Source of the DNA: Flavobacteriales bacterium
Lineage (GTDB): Bacteria; Bacteroidota; Bacteroidia; Flavobacteriales_F; PHOS-HE28
Assembly: GCA_016717225.1 (NCBI GenBank)
Contig: JADKGB010000037.1
Location: forward strand, 62,001-126,000
Direction of reading: 5' to 3'
DNA length: 64,000 bases
Shown here piece by piece: positions 8,148 to 17,077 of this stretch; the stretch's first letter is position 1, and each line of letters begins with the position of its first letter. The notes beneath the pieces are model-generated. The model searched no databases. It was not told the origin of the DNA and was given only the letters and a program-made list of their open reading frames with translations. A program made the translations under genes and the position numbers.

Positions 8148-8711
8148 TCATTTCGTGTTGAATGAATTCATCGCATGACCTATGCCCATCAGGCCAAAAT
8201 CGATCACCGCTTCGCAGCACAACGCCACTCGTTCCCTGATCACCAGTTGCTCCTCCTTGTTCCACTGGCCCAATACATACTCGCTTTGGCGCCCACGCCC
8301 GAACTCATTACCAATTCCAAAGCGCATTCGCGGAAAAGTCTCCGTTCCGATGATCTCGATGATGCTGGCAAGACCATTATGGCCACCGGCGGTTCCACTG
8401 GCGCGGAGCCGGATCTTGCCAAAAGGCAACGCGAGGTCATCCGCGATCACCAACGTGCGCTCGCTGATCACGTTATCGTGTTCCATCCAATAACGCACAG
8501 CCTTTCCGCTGAGGTTCATGAACGTTTGCGGTTTGAGGCAAATGAAGGTCTTACCCTTATGTCTGAACTCCGCACGATCCGCATATCGATCCGGGGCGAA
8601 GGTGGTATTCGCTGAACGGCACAACTCATCCAACACCTGGAAACCGATGTTGTGTCGGGTGTTCTCGTATTCCGATCCCGGATTGCCAAGACCAACAATG
8701 AGATACTTCAT
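8148..8711 (-). CDS. pth: Peptidyl-tRNA hydrolase
   Basis: A 187-residue Pth, which cleaves peptidyl-tRNAs released prematurely from ribosomes so that tRNA is recycled. Family signatures are complete: GLGNPG with the conserved Asn near residue 10, the catalytic His in TRHNIGF, PQTFMNLSG, the Asp in VIADDLALP and the Asn in GGHNGL. The ATG at 8711 (MKYLIVG) is chosen over a much longer open frame that runs into the rplY tail. It follows prs and rplY on the same strand, but a terminator hairpin lies between rplY and pth, so some of its expression may be independent or by read-through. Confidence 0.95.
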   Translation of the reverse strand: MKYLIVGLGNPGSEYENTRHNIGFQVLDELCRSANTTFAPDRYADRAEFRHKGKTFICLKPQTFMNLSGKAVRYWMEHDNVISERTLVIADDLALPFGKIRLRASGTAGGHNGLASIIEIIGTETFPRMRFGIGNEFGRGRQSEYVLGQWNKEEQLVIRERVALCCEAVIDFGLMGIGHAMNSFNTK

Positions 8712-8721
8712 GCAGGAGCAC

Positions 8722-8757
8722 AAAAGAAACAGACCCCCAACAATTGTCGGGGGTCTG
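8722..8757 (-). terminator. Intrinsic terminator after rplY
   Basis: A 9-bp perfect stem (8730-8738 with 8749-8757, CAGACCCCC/GGGGGTCTG) has a 10-nt loop containing ACAATTGT. Read on the minus strand it is followed by a T-rich stretch (TTTCTTTTG). It sits between rplY and pth. Confidence 0.75.
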
Positions 8758-8814
8758 TACTTGGGTTGATAGAACGTTCGCTCACCTGGTTTTTGGGCCG
8801 AGCGGAAAGGAGAT

Positions 8815-9504
8815 CTATTTCTTCGCAGCAGGCTTGGCAGCGGCCTTCGGGGCTTCGCCCTTCTTGGCATCTGCTGCAGGAGCAGCGGCAGCACCAGCTG
8901 CAGCGGCACCAGCTGCCGGAACCGCAGTAGAAACAGCGGCAGCAACGGCAACCACTTCTTCCTTCTTCGCCATTTTCACGGTAGCGATCACATCTGTCGC
9001 CTTCTCAGCGATCACGATACCGGGGAATTTCAGATCGCTCACGCGAATGCTGCTGTTCAGCTCCAAATGCGTGATATCCACGTCTAGATGCTCGGGCAAC
9101 GAAGCAGGTAGGCCCTTCACGCGCAATTTGCGCAAAGGCTGGCTAAGAACACCACCGAGCTTGATACCGGCCGCTTGACCCTTCAGCTTTACGGCAAGGA
9201 CAACGCGAGCTTCTTTGGTATCGCTCATCTCCATGAAGTCCGCATGCATAACGGCATCAGAAATGGGATGGAACTGCTTGTCGTGCAGCAATGCCATGCG
9301 CTTTTCGCCATCGATATCGAGCTCGATCCGGTATGACTCCGGCGTATAAACGAGTTTTCGCAAAGCGGCTTCATCCACACTGAAGTGCACCGTGTCGGCA
9401 CCACCGTATAGGACGCAAGGCACGCGCTTTGCGCGGCGGATCGTGGTGGCGCCTTTGGTTCCTTCGCTGGCGCGCTTGGTAGCGACGAGTTCTACTTTCT
9501 TCAT
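8815..9504 (-). CDS. rplY: 50S ribosomal protein L25/general stress protein Ctc
   Basis: A 229-residue long-form bL25 of the Ctc type, which binds 5S rRNA. The L25 N-terminal domain (about 1-95) shows RRAKRVPCVLYGG and HADFMEM; the C-terminal TL5 beta domain follows (about 96-185, with GGVLSQPLRKLRVKGLPASLPE and DITHLEL). The last 45 residues are a low-complexity Ala/Pro/Lys tail, longer than in typical L25. It starts 19 nt after the prs stop and is probably cotranscribed with it. The prs-rplY-pth order is common in Bacteroidota. Confidence 0.94.
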   Translation of the reverse strand: MKKVELVATKRASEGTKGATTIRRAKRVPCVLYGGADTVHFSVDEAALRKLVYTPESYRIELDIDGEKRMALLHDKQFHPISDAVMHADFMEMSDTKEARVVLAVKLKGQAAGIKLGGVLSQPLRKLRVKGLPASLPEHLDVDITHLELNSSIRVSDLKFPGIVIAEKATDVIATVKMAKKEEVVAVAAAVSTAVPAAGAAAAGAAAAPAADAKKGEAPKAAAKPAAKK

Positions 9505-9523
9505 TGTTTTCGGTGTTGTCTGG

Positions 9524-10480
9524 TCAGGCGATGATGAAATGGCTACTGATGCTTTCGTGGGCTCGCATGCGCTGTATCACGCCTCCAAAAAGAGGCGCCA
9601 CGCTAAGTTGTTCGATCTTGGTTGTCTGCGCCATTTTTTCGGCGCTGATCGGAATTGTGTCGGTAACGATTAGGGAAGTGAGGGCGCTGCGTTCAATTCG
9701 CTTGCAGGCATCTCCACTCAAAACGGCATGCGTACAAATTGCCCGCACACTATTGGCACCCTGCTCAAGCATCATGTCGGCGGCTTTGGTAAGAGTGCCT
9801 GCGGTGTCGATCATATCGTCCACGAGCATTACGTCCCTTCCCTTCACATCACCGATCACCGTCATTTTCTCAATGTGGTTCGCCACTTTTCGCTGCTTGT
9901 AGCAAATGGCGATATCTACCCCAAGGTGCTTGGCGTAAGCATTTGCGCGCTTCGTGCCACCCGTGTCCGGGGCTACCATCAGAAGGTCTGGTAGGTTGAG
10001 TTTCTGAATATGTGGAATGAATATGCTACTGGCGAACAAATGGTCCACTGGCACTTCGAAAAAACCCTGTATCTGGTCCGCGTGCAGGTCCATTGTCATG
10101 ATCCGGTCCACGCCAGCAGCGGTAAGCATGTTGGCCACCAGCTTGGCGCCTATGCTAACGCGCGGTTTGTCCTTTCGGTCCTGCCGAGCGAAGCCGAAAT
10201 AGGGCATTACGGCCACGATGCGCTTGGCGCTGGCGCGCTTGGCAGCATCCACCATAAGCAAGAGCTCGAACAGATTGTCGCTCGGCGGAAAAGTGCTTTG
10301 GACAATGTAAACCACATCGCCACGCACGGTTTCCTCGAAACTGGGCTGAAACTCCCCATCGCTGAAGCGGTTCAACACCACCTGACCCAGCGGCTCGCCA
10401 CATGTGGCAGCGATCTGCTCAGCGACGTACCGACTCGCGGTACCGCCAAAGATCTTGATGGATTCCTGTGGTGCGTTCAT
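9524..10480 (-). CDS. prs: Ribose-phosphate pyrophosphokinase
   Basis: A 318-residue PRPP synthetase that makes phosphoribosyl pyrophosphate from ribose 5-phosphate and ATP for nucleotide, histidine and tryptophan synthesis. Signatures are the N-terminal FGGTASRYVAEQIA, the ATP-loop region YFGFARQDRK, the His of MDLHADQIQGFF, the flexible loop KQR, and the PRPP-binding motif VMLVDDMIDTAGT near residue 220. Length is normal for the class I enzyme. It heads the prs-rplY-pth group and is preceded by the best promoter match in the window (10571-10543). Confidence 0.96.
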   Translation of the reverse strand: MNAPQESIKIFGGTASRYVAEQIAATCGEPLGQVVLNRFSDGEFQPSFEETVRGDVVYIVQSTFPPSDNLFELLLMVDAAKRASAKRIVAVMPYFGFARQDRKDKPRVSIGAKLVANMLTAAGVDRIMTMDLHADQIQGFFEVPVDHLFASSIFIPHIQKLNLPDLLMVAPDTGGTKRANAYAKHLGVDIAICYKQRKVANHIEKMTVIGDVKGRDVMLVDDMIDTAGTLTKAADMMLEQGANSVRAICTHAVLSGDACKRIERSALTSLIVTDTIPISAEKMAQTTKIEQLSVAPLFGGVIQRMRAHESISSHFIIA

Positions 10481-10793
10481 TCTTCGCGGTCTTTCCTGCT
10501 TGGTTCTGCTTTGCGGCAGGGGTAGGCGGGTGAAAAGGGCTGCGAATGTAATGATCTTGGGTGGTTTTCAACACCTGTTGATGAAGGGGTTAGGGGGTTA
10601 GGGTTCCTGTGCTCACCTTCGCCGCATTGAGCACGGAACCGTGGCATGCAGCGAATACTTGACTCCAAGAAGGCCTTTGCTGGTCATCCAGGGTCGCAAA
10701 GGCCCCGTCCAGATCCAGGGTTCCCGGGCGTTCTCGGGGGCACTAGCCAACCGTTAGCCCCATGATCCTCGTGGCTCAACTACTGATCGCCAA
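10481..10793. other. Divergent intergenic region between prs and rnr
   Basis: These 313 bases separate divergent prs and rnr. They hold the predicted prs promoter and a G-rich tract with two TTAGGG-like units near 10585-10605. No convincing promoter for rnr, small RNA or open reading frame is seen. Confidence 0.6.
10543..10571 (-). promoter_or_regulatory. Predicted promoter of prs-rplY
   Basis: On the minus strand, TTG (10571-10569), an 18-nt spacer and TACATTCG (10550-10543) match the Bacteroidota -33/-7 layout with exactly the spacing of the usp promoter. The prs ATG is 63 nt downstream of the -7 box. Confidence 0.55.
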
Positions 10794-13154
10794 ATGGGAA
10801 AGAAAGACGATAAACACCCCAAGCCCGGAACCGTTGAACAGGCTGTTCTGGCGGCCGTTCGCAAAAGCGGTCATTCAGGGATCACAAGCCAGCAGCTGGC
10901 TCTTCAGCTGGGCTACAAGGAAAAAAACCAGCGATACTTGGTTTACGACGCACTCGAAGCATTACAAGAAAAAGCACAATTGAAGACCGGAAAAAAGGGG
11001 CGCTACCATAGCACCAAACAGCGCGATGAGGCTGAAGGCACCATCGACATCATTGCCAGTGGCGCGGGTTACGTGCGGCTGGGTGTTGCTACAGGCAAGA
11101 GTACCGAGGACGTATTCGTGCACGGCAGTGACACAGGGATGGCCTTGCACGGAGACAAGGTAGAGGTCCGCATCAGTGGTGGTAAGGGAAACCGGCTGGA
11201 GGGCAAGGTGCTTCGCGTGATCGAACGTCGCCGCACCGAGTTCGTAGGTGTAGTCCACAAACACCAGGGCAGATTGATCCTTGTGAGCGACGACCAGAAG
11301 GTCCAAAAGCCCTTCCTCATCCCGTCCGCGGATGAGAATGGCGCCAAGGAGGGCGACAAGGCGATAGTTGGGCTTGGCGAGTGGAAAGATGGTCGGGATA
11401 TGCCGCGTGCTTTTGTGAAACGCATCTTGGGCCGCGCCGGGGAGCATAATGTGGAAATGCATGCCATCCTCGCGGAATTCGGCCTCCCACTGGAGTTCCC
11501 CGAAAGCGTGATCCAGGCCTCGAAAGAGATCCCCGATGGATGTACGCCCGACGAGATCAAGAAGCGCCGCGATGTCCGCAACATCCCTACTCTGACCATT
11601 GACCCGGATGACGCCAAGGACCTGGATGATGCACTGAGCCTTCGCAAACTCGAGAGCGGCAACTGGGAGGTCGGCGTTCATATCGCGGACGTGAGCCACT
11701 ATGTTCGACCCAACACCGTACTCGACATGGAGGCCGCGGCTCGCGCAACGAGTGTGTATCTGGTGGATCGGGTGGTGCCCATGCTTCCGGAGAAACTTAG
11801 CAATGACCTCTGTTCCCTGCATGCGGATTCGGACAAGCTTTCGTTCAGCGCGATCTTCGAATTGGACGAGGACGCGATGATCAAGGGCGAATGGTTCGGC
11901 CGCACCATCATGCGATCCCAACAGCGTTTCGCATATGCCGATGCACAAGCGATCATCGACGCAAAAGCACCTGCCGACGTGAAATTCAAAAGCGAAGTGC
12001 TAACGCTCCACAAACTCGCTCAAGTGCTTCGGAAGAGCCGCATGGCAAATGGTGCCCTGGAGATCGGTGGCAACGAAGTAAAGTTCAAGCTGGACGAAAA
12101 AGGCGCACCGCTCAGTGTTTACGAAAAGGTCATGGGCTCAGCGAACTGGCTCATCGAAGAGTTCATGTTACTGGCGAACAAGCGCGTAGCAGCATGGGTG
12201 GGTACGCTGAAGAAGGGCGGCGTCCATCCTTTCGTTTACCGCATTCACGACACGCCCGATCCAGAGAAGGTGGAACAACTGCGATCGCTCGCCAAGAGCT
12301 TTGGCCACACGCTCACCGCAACTGCCGAAGAGGATCTTCCGCACGCGATAAATCGCCTGTTGCAGGAGATCAAGGGCAGTGAAGAAGAGAACATCATCAA
12401 GCAGATCACTATACGCACCATGGCGAAAGCGATCTACAGTACCGACAACATCGGGCACTATGGCTTGGGCTTCGAACACTACACGCACTTCACCTCCCCC
12501 ATTCGTCGGTATCCGGACCTTCTCGTACACCGCGCCATGGCGCACTACCTCGCGCACGGCAAGCCGCTGGACAAGGAGACGCTCGAAACGAGTTGTGTGC
12601 ATAGTTCGCAACAAGAGAAGCGAGCCTCGGATGCGGAACGTGCAAGCATCAAGTACAAGCAATCCGAATACATGTTGCAACGCATCGGCCAAACATTCGA
12701 AGGCATTGTTAGCGGCCTCACGAACTGGGGCATTTATGTCGAGATCCGCGCGAACAAATGCGAAGGGATGATCAGCCTGCGCGACATGCCGGGCGACAGT
12801 TTCAAATTCGACCAGGCCAAATACACCGTTATCGGCCAGCGCACCGGCAAACGCATTCGACTGGGCGACGAGTTACAGGTGAAGGTGCGTGGTGTTGACA
12901 TGGACAAACGGACCATTGACCTGGCGATCATGGGTATTGGCGCCGGGTCTGAAATGCTTAGGACATCAAGCCCCAAGGCATCAACCGACCAGCCGGTCGC
13001 CAAGCCTGTTTCGGGTCCTGGAAAATGGGACGAAACACGACCACAGAGCTATCGCGAGAGTGAACCGAAAAGCTTCGGGAAGAATGAAAAGAAGAGAGCA
13101 CAAGAATCCCGCGAGCGAAAACGGCGGTCTCTTGGAAAAAAGAAAAAGCGCTAA
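10794..13154 (+). CDS. rnr: Ribonuclease R
   Basis: A 786-residue 3'-to-5' exoribonuclease that degrades structured RNA. Domain order is an N-terminal winged-helix (about 10-75, SGITSQQLALQLGY), two cold-shock/OB domains (about 85-235), the RNB catalytic domain (about 255-590), an S1 domain (about 640-715) and a Lys/Arg-rich tail (about 745-786). The metal-binding aspartates are in TIDPDDAKDLDDALS near residue 265, and HFTSPIRRYPDLLVHR is the RNB signature near 565. The basic tail is the usual RNase R feature for duplex unwinding or ribosome association. Its stop overlaps that of the convergent LytTR gene by 3 nt. Confidence 0.96.
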   Translation: MGKKDDKHPKPGTVEQAVLAAVRKSGHSGITSQQLALQLGYKEKNQRYLVYDALEALQEKAQLKTGKKGRYHSTKQRDEAEGTIDIIASGAGYVRLGVATGKSTEDVFVHGSDTGMALHGDKVEVRISGGKGNRLEGKVLRVIERRRTEFVGVVHKHQGRLILVSDDQKVQKPFLIPSADENGAKEGDKAIVGLGEWKDGRDMPRAFVKRILGRAGEHNVEMHAILAEFGLPLEFPESVIQASKEIPDGCTPDEIKKRRDVRNIPTLTIDPDDAKDLDDALSLRKLESGNWEVGVHIADVSHYVRPNTVLDMEAAARATSVYLVDRVVPMLPEKLSNDLCSLHADSDKLSFSAIFELDEDAMIKGEWFGRTIMRSQQRFAYADAQAIIDAKAPADVKFKSEVLTLHKLAQVLRKSRMANGALEIGGNEVKFKLDEKGAPLSVYEKVMGSANWLIEEFMLLANKRVAAWVGTLKKGGVHPFVYRIHDTPDPEKVEQLRSLAKSFGHTLTATAEEDLPHAINRLLQEIKGSEEENIIKQITIRTMAKAIYSTDNIGHYGLGFEHYTHFTSPIRRYPDLLVHRAMAHYLAHGKPLDKETLETSCVHSSQQEKRASDAERASIKYKQSEYMLQRIGQTFEGIVSGLTNWGIYVEIRANKCEGMISLRDMPGDSFKFDQAKYTVIGQRTGKRIRLGDELQVKVRGVDMDKRTIDLAIMGIGAGSEMLRTSSPKASTDQPVAKPVSGPGKWDETRPQSYRESEPKSFGKNEKKRAQESRERKRRSLGKKKKR

Positions 13155-13906
13155 ACGAGATTCAGTCGTTTCGCCAGATCATCCTTGTAGCTCCCGCCGA
13201 TCGGAATGATCTTCTTGTCGTTCTCCAGGATCAGGTTGGGCTGCTCTATCGCTACGATCTTGTCAATGCGAACAATGAAGGAGCGGTGCACGCGAAGAAA
13301 GTCGACCTCGGGCAACTTGGCCTCGATGTCCTTCATGGTGCTGTGTATCGTGTAACGTGTGTTCAGTGTGTTGATCACCACGTAATCCTTCAGGGCTTCC
13401 ACGAAATAGATATCACTGGTGCGCAATTTCACCAAGCGACTGTTGCTTTTTACGAAAAGCAGGTCTTTGCCGGAGCTTTGTCCCTCGACCAACTGGAAGA
13501 GAAGGTCGCGTTCCTTTAGCACCTCGGCTTCTTTCTTGTGCTTGTAAAGGGCCATCTCGATCGACGTGTGTATGTCGATCTCCTTGAACGGCTTGATGAT
13601 GTAGCCATAGGGCTGCGTCACCTTGGCCTTGTTCAGGGTGCTCTCATCCGCATAAGCCGTAAGGAAGATCACCGGGATGTTGGTTTCCGCGCGGATCTGC
13701 ATGGCGGCTTCGATACCATTCATCTCTCCCTTGAGCATTATGTCCATGAGGATGATGTCGGGCATGGTCTCCACGGCGAGTTTCACCGCGGCTTCTCCAT
13801 TGCTCGCTGCGCCCACCACGTTGTACCCAAGCTTTTTCAAGCTGTGTTGGATATCCTTGCTCACGATGCTCTCGTCCTCTACAACCAGTACGTTCGTCTG
13901 CGCCAT
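13151..13906 (-). CDS. LytTR-family response regulator
   Basis: A 251-residue transcription regulator. The receiver domain (1-125) has the acidic pair Glu10/Asp11, phosphoacceptor Asp55 (IILMDIML), Thr83 (FLTAYAD) and Lys105 (IIKPF). A short linker is followed by a LytTR DNA-binding domain (about 145-250, with DIYFVEALKDYVVINT and FLRVHRSFIVRIDKI). It starts 12 nt after the stop of the PAS kinase gene, so the pair is one operon and almost certainly cognate. Targets are not evident; LytTR sites are poorly conserved. Confidence 0.93.
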   Translation of the reverse strand: MAQTNVLVVEDESIVSKDIQHSLKKLGYNVVGAASNGEAAVKLAVETMPDIILMDIMLKGEMNGIEAAMQIRAETNIPVIFLTAYADESTLNKAKVTQPYGYIIKPFKEIDIHTSIEMALYKHKKEAEVLKERDLLFQLVEGQSSGKDLLFVKSNSRLVKLRTSDIYFVEALKDYVVINTLNTRYTIHSTMKDIEAKLPEVDFLRVHRSFIVRIDKIVAIEQPNLILENDKKIIPIGGSYKDDLAKRLNLV

Positions 13907-13918
13907 TGCTGATGCTAC

Positions 13919-16900
13919 TTATGCGTTTTTATTGAAACCGGTTCGACCAAAAGTAAGCAAATAGCCTACCCCTTTGCCGTTTGTGGCAGAGGTGCTCATA
14001 CGCTCGATGTGGCCATCAAGTTGCCCGATGAGCGTGTATACGAGCTGTAAGCCCAGATTGGAGTCCCGCTCCTGGTCGAAATTCTCCGGCAGACCGAGCC
14101 CATCGTCCGCAATAGAGATCCTCACCTGTTCCCCTTCTACGCGGAGGGTAATGTGGATCTGCCCCGTAGTACCAGCGGGATAGGCGTGCTTGAGCGAGTT
14201 GCTTATGAGCTCGTTCAGGATAAGGCCGCAAGGGATCGCCTGGTCCAGTACAAGCTCGGCGGTGTGCAGGTCGTTCACCAGTTCCACTTTGCCGCTCAGG
14301 CTATAGCTCATCATCAAATTCCGTGTAAGCCCGTCGATATAAGTGGCCATATCCACATGGCTGAAGTTCTTCGATTGGTACAGACTCTCGTGTATGAACG
14401 ACATGCTACGGATACGATCCTGGCTATCGCGTAGCAATTCCAGTGCTCGGGGGTGGTCATCGACGTACTGCTTCTGCAGGTTGAAAATACTGGAGATGAT
14501 CTGCAGATTGTTCTTCACCCGATGATGGACCTCTTTCAGCAACACTTCTTTCTCGTGCAGGCTGTCCAACAGTTTTCGTTGCGATTCTTTCTTGTCCGTG
14601 ATCCCGAATCCCTGACAACTGATCTCTACAACCTTCCCGTCGACGGTTATGGGGTTCAAGAAGTTCTCCATCCACAAAGAGCGGCCTGCACGATTCTTGA
14701 GTTCCACTTCGAACTGCTGTGGTGCGCCTTTCAGTGCTGCTGAGAACTTGTCCACCACTGCTTGGAATCGGGGGTCGGCCATATGGTTCATCATTCGCTC
14801 GATGAAGTTGTCACCGATCGAGAACGAGAATCCTAGCGCCCGCTCATTACTGGCCATGAAATGCTCGTTCATCGAAGTGATCCGGAAATCATGGTCCAAC
14901 GTCCAGATCATCATGTTGGCGCTGTTCTCGAAAATGGCTTTCAGTCGAGCGGCTTGCTGGCGCACAAGATCCTCCGCCACCTTCTGCTCGGTTATCTCGT
15001 GGCCGATACCGAACACCTCCTCTACGGTACCATCCGCCCCGAACACAGGACTCAGGAAGACCTCATTACAGACACGGTCACCGTTCTTATCGTGCAGGTC
15101 TGTTTCGAAACGAAGTGCCTTCCCATTGAACGCTTCAGTGTACTTGTTCTCCCAGAAAGCGTGATACTCGGGTGATGCAAAAAGTTTACGGGGTGCGGAA
15201 GGGTCTTCATTGATCGCTGGTCGAGTACCATACAGTCGCTCGATCATATCGCCATATCCGCGATTGAAACTGGTGACCGCAATACGACGGTCCACGGTCC
15301 AGAACATGTGCTCACTGCTTTCAAATAGAGCTCTTTGCTTGGCCTCGTGCTCCTTCACCTCCTCACGTGCAGCAAGTTCGCTGGTTATGTCCCGGAAAAT
15401 GGTTCGGGTTGCCACTGCAACGCCATCAACCAAGCGCGCGTTGCTGGTGCCCTGCACATGAACGATTTCGCCGCTTTTGGTCTTGAACCGGGTGGTTATG
15501 GGTCCGGTTTGTTCACCCCTGAGCAGTTTCTCGCGCCAATTCGTGTATCGATCAAGTTCTTCGGGGTGCAGGACCTCTGAAAGGTTCAGTTGTGGTAGCT
15601 CAGCCTTCTCGTATCCGAGTGTTGTGCACCAAGCTGCGTTCGCGTATTGAAAAAATCCATCCCTGTCCACGCTCTGAATAAGGTCCGTCGCATTCTCGAA
15701 AAGGTCGCGGTAGCGTTCTTCACTTGCCCTAAGGGACTCTTGGTCACGCTTGGCCTGGGTGATATCTCGGCTCACGCCCATGGCACCGATCGACCTTCCC
15801 TCCTCATCATAAAGTCGGGAGGCCGCCAAGAAAGAGGTGAAACGTGTGCCCTCCTTGGATATGTTCTCAACCTCTCCCGCAAACGCTCCGTGTTTGGCCA
15901 GTTCGCCCTGTACCCGTTCAAATTCGGAAACATCAGCATAGAGCATGATCGTGTTTTTACCGATCACTTCGTGGGCCTCATAACCGAAGCGGATGCTGGC
16001 GGCGGGGTTGTATTCTGTAACCAAACCCTTGTGGTCCGCGGCCATGATCATGTCAAGCGAACTATCCACAAGGCTGCGAGCGAATCTGCGGCTCTGGCGC
16101 AGGGCTTCTTGCGTGCGCCGGTGCTCTGTGATCTCTTGTCGCAGGATCTCGTTCACCTCTTCCGCAATGCGCGCACGGCTGCGTTCATGCACGAGCGAAC
16201 GGTGAAGGCCTATATCCTGGAGTGTTATTTGCGCCGAAGGTCTCCCTTCATGAAAAAGTCCGGCGGCACTAAAAAGCATATCGCGCCAGGCGGCGTCACC
16301 AGCAGAAATACGTACATCGAAAATACCGGTACCGCCCCCGCTCATCATTTCGCTCAACGCGTCACGAACCGCATCCTGGTCTTCCGGATGAACGCGATCC
16401 AGGAAAGACCTGTCAAGCCATGATGTTTCTGGAGCCAGCGCCTCGGCGGAGGGATTCGCATACATCACCTGGTCATCTCGCACAATAAGGATCCCGTCGC
16501 GTACACGATCCATCAATTGCCGGTAATTGTTCAGCAGTGCGCGTTGTTCCAATTCGGCTTGCCGAAAGGCTGTAATGTCGATCAGGGTTCCATCGATCGT
16601 GGCCGGACGACCAGGTGGTTCGTGGATGAACACATTCTCCAATACATGCACATGCCGACCGCTGGCATGTTTCAATACGGCCTCGTAATTCACCAGTTGC
16701 TTGTGTTCCTGCAGATCGAAAAGGAAGCGTTCACGATCACCGCCTTGCACATAGAGTTCCCTTACGGGAACAGCCATCAGTTCTTCGCGATCAGTATAGC
16801 CCAAGATGCGGGCCAGGCTGTCGTTGCACTCTACGAATCGGCCTTGCACGGTTGTGCGAAAAACACCGGCAAGATTCTTCCGAACGAGCTGATCGTATTG

Positions 16901-16978
16901 ATCCTTCAGGTCCAGATACGCGCTCGCCAGCTCGGTGCCTTCGCGAGCGATCACATCACGTTCTTGGTCAGTAGCCAC
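13919..16978 (-). CDS. Cytoplasmic multi-PAS sensor histidine kinase (HisKA_2 type)
   Basis: A 1019-residue kinase without transmembrane segments. I count six PAS modules, beginning near residues 37, 150, 300, 420, 545 and 680. Each opens with an L-F-E-N/S-type helix and several have a PAC-like end. The kinase core uses the HisKA_2 phosphoacceptor helix EVHHRVKNNLQIISS near residue 820, then a HATPase with NELISNSLKHAYP (N-box) and DDGLGLP (G1). Two or more PAS pockets may bind haem, flavin or small ligands, but I cannot tell which. The start is a GTG at 16978, only 4 nt after a TAAATTCG -7 box, so the mRNA may be leaderless. It is the first gene of the operon with the LytTR regulator. Confidence 0.92.
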   Translation of the reverse strand: MATDQERDVIAREGTELASAYLDLKDQYDQLVRKNLAGVFRTTVQGRFVECNDSLARILGYTDREELMAVPVRELYVQGGDRERFLFDLQEHKQLVNYEAVLKHASGRHVHVLENVFIHEPPGRPATIDGTLIDITAFRQAELEQRALLNNYRQLMDRVRDGILIVRDDQVMYANPSAEALAPETSWLDRSFLDRVHPEDQDAVRDALSEMMSGGGTGIFDVRISAGDAAWRDMLFSAAGLFHEGRPSAQITLQDIGLHRSLVHERSRARIAEEVNEILRQEITEHRRTQEALRQSRRFARSLVDSSLDMIMAADHKGLVTEYNPAASIRFGYEAHEVIGKNTIMLYADVSEFERVQGELAKHGAFAGEVENISKEGTRFTSFLAASRLYDEEGRSIGAMGVSRDITQAKRDQESLRASEERYRDLFENATDLIQSVDRDGFFQYANAAWCTTLGYEKAELPQLNLSEVLHPEELDRYTNWREKLLRGEQTGPITTRFKTKSGEIVHVQGTSNARLVDGVAVATRTIFRDITSELAAREEVKEHEAKQRALFESSEHMFWTVDRRIAVTSFNRGYGDMIERLYGTRPAINEDPSAPRKLFASPEYHAFWENKYTEAFNGKALRFETDLHDKNGDRVCNEVFLSPVFGADGTVEEVFGIGHEITEQKVAEDLVRQQAARLKAIFENSANMMIWTLDHDFRITSMNEHFMASNERALGFSFSIGDNFIERMMNHMADPRFQAVVDKFSAALKGAPQQFEVELKNRAGRSLWMENFLNPITVDGKVVEISCQGFGITDKKESQRKLLDSLHEKEVLLKEVHHRVKNNLQIISSIFNLQKQYVDDHPRALELLRDSQDRIRSMSFIHESLYQSKNFSHVDMATYIDGLTRNLMMSYSLSGKVELVNDLHTAELVLDQAIPCGLILNELISNSLKHAYPAGTTGQIHITLRVEGEQVRISIADDGLGLPENFDQERDSNLGLQLVYTLIGQLDGHIERMSTSATNGKGVGYLLTFGRTGFNKNA

Positions 16979-16982
16979 GGTC

Positions 16983-16990
16983 CGAATTTA
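16983..16990 (-). promoter_or_regulatory. Predicted -7 box of the PAS kinase operon
   Basis: TAAATTCG on the minus strand ends 4 nt before the GTG start of the kinase. If genuine, transcription would begin at or next to the start codon. Confidence 0.4.
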
Positions 16991-17077
16991 CTGTTGGCAT
17001 ATGTAAGAGGCTTCGATCGGATCCGCGGCATTGATCCCCAGCCGCAGCACCGGTCCTTACAGGTACGGAGCCTAAAC

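Noticed and set aside
10585..10605. TTAGGG-like tract as a telomeric or replication element
   Set aside because: Only two units are present, in an ordinary intergenic gap of a bacterial chromosome.
10962..11948. Minus-strand open frame of 328 codons
   Set aside because: It is antisense to the RNase R gene and has no recognisable domain.
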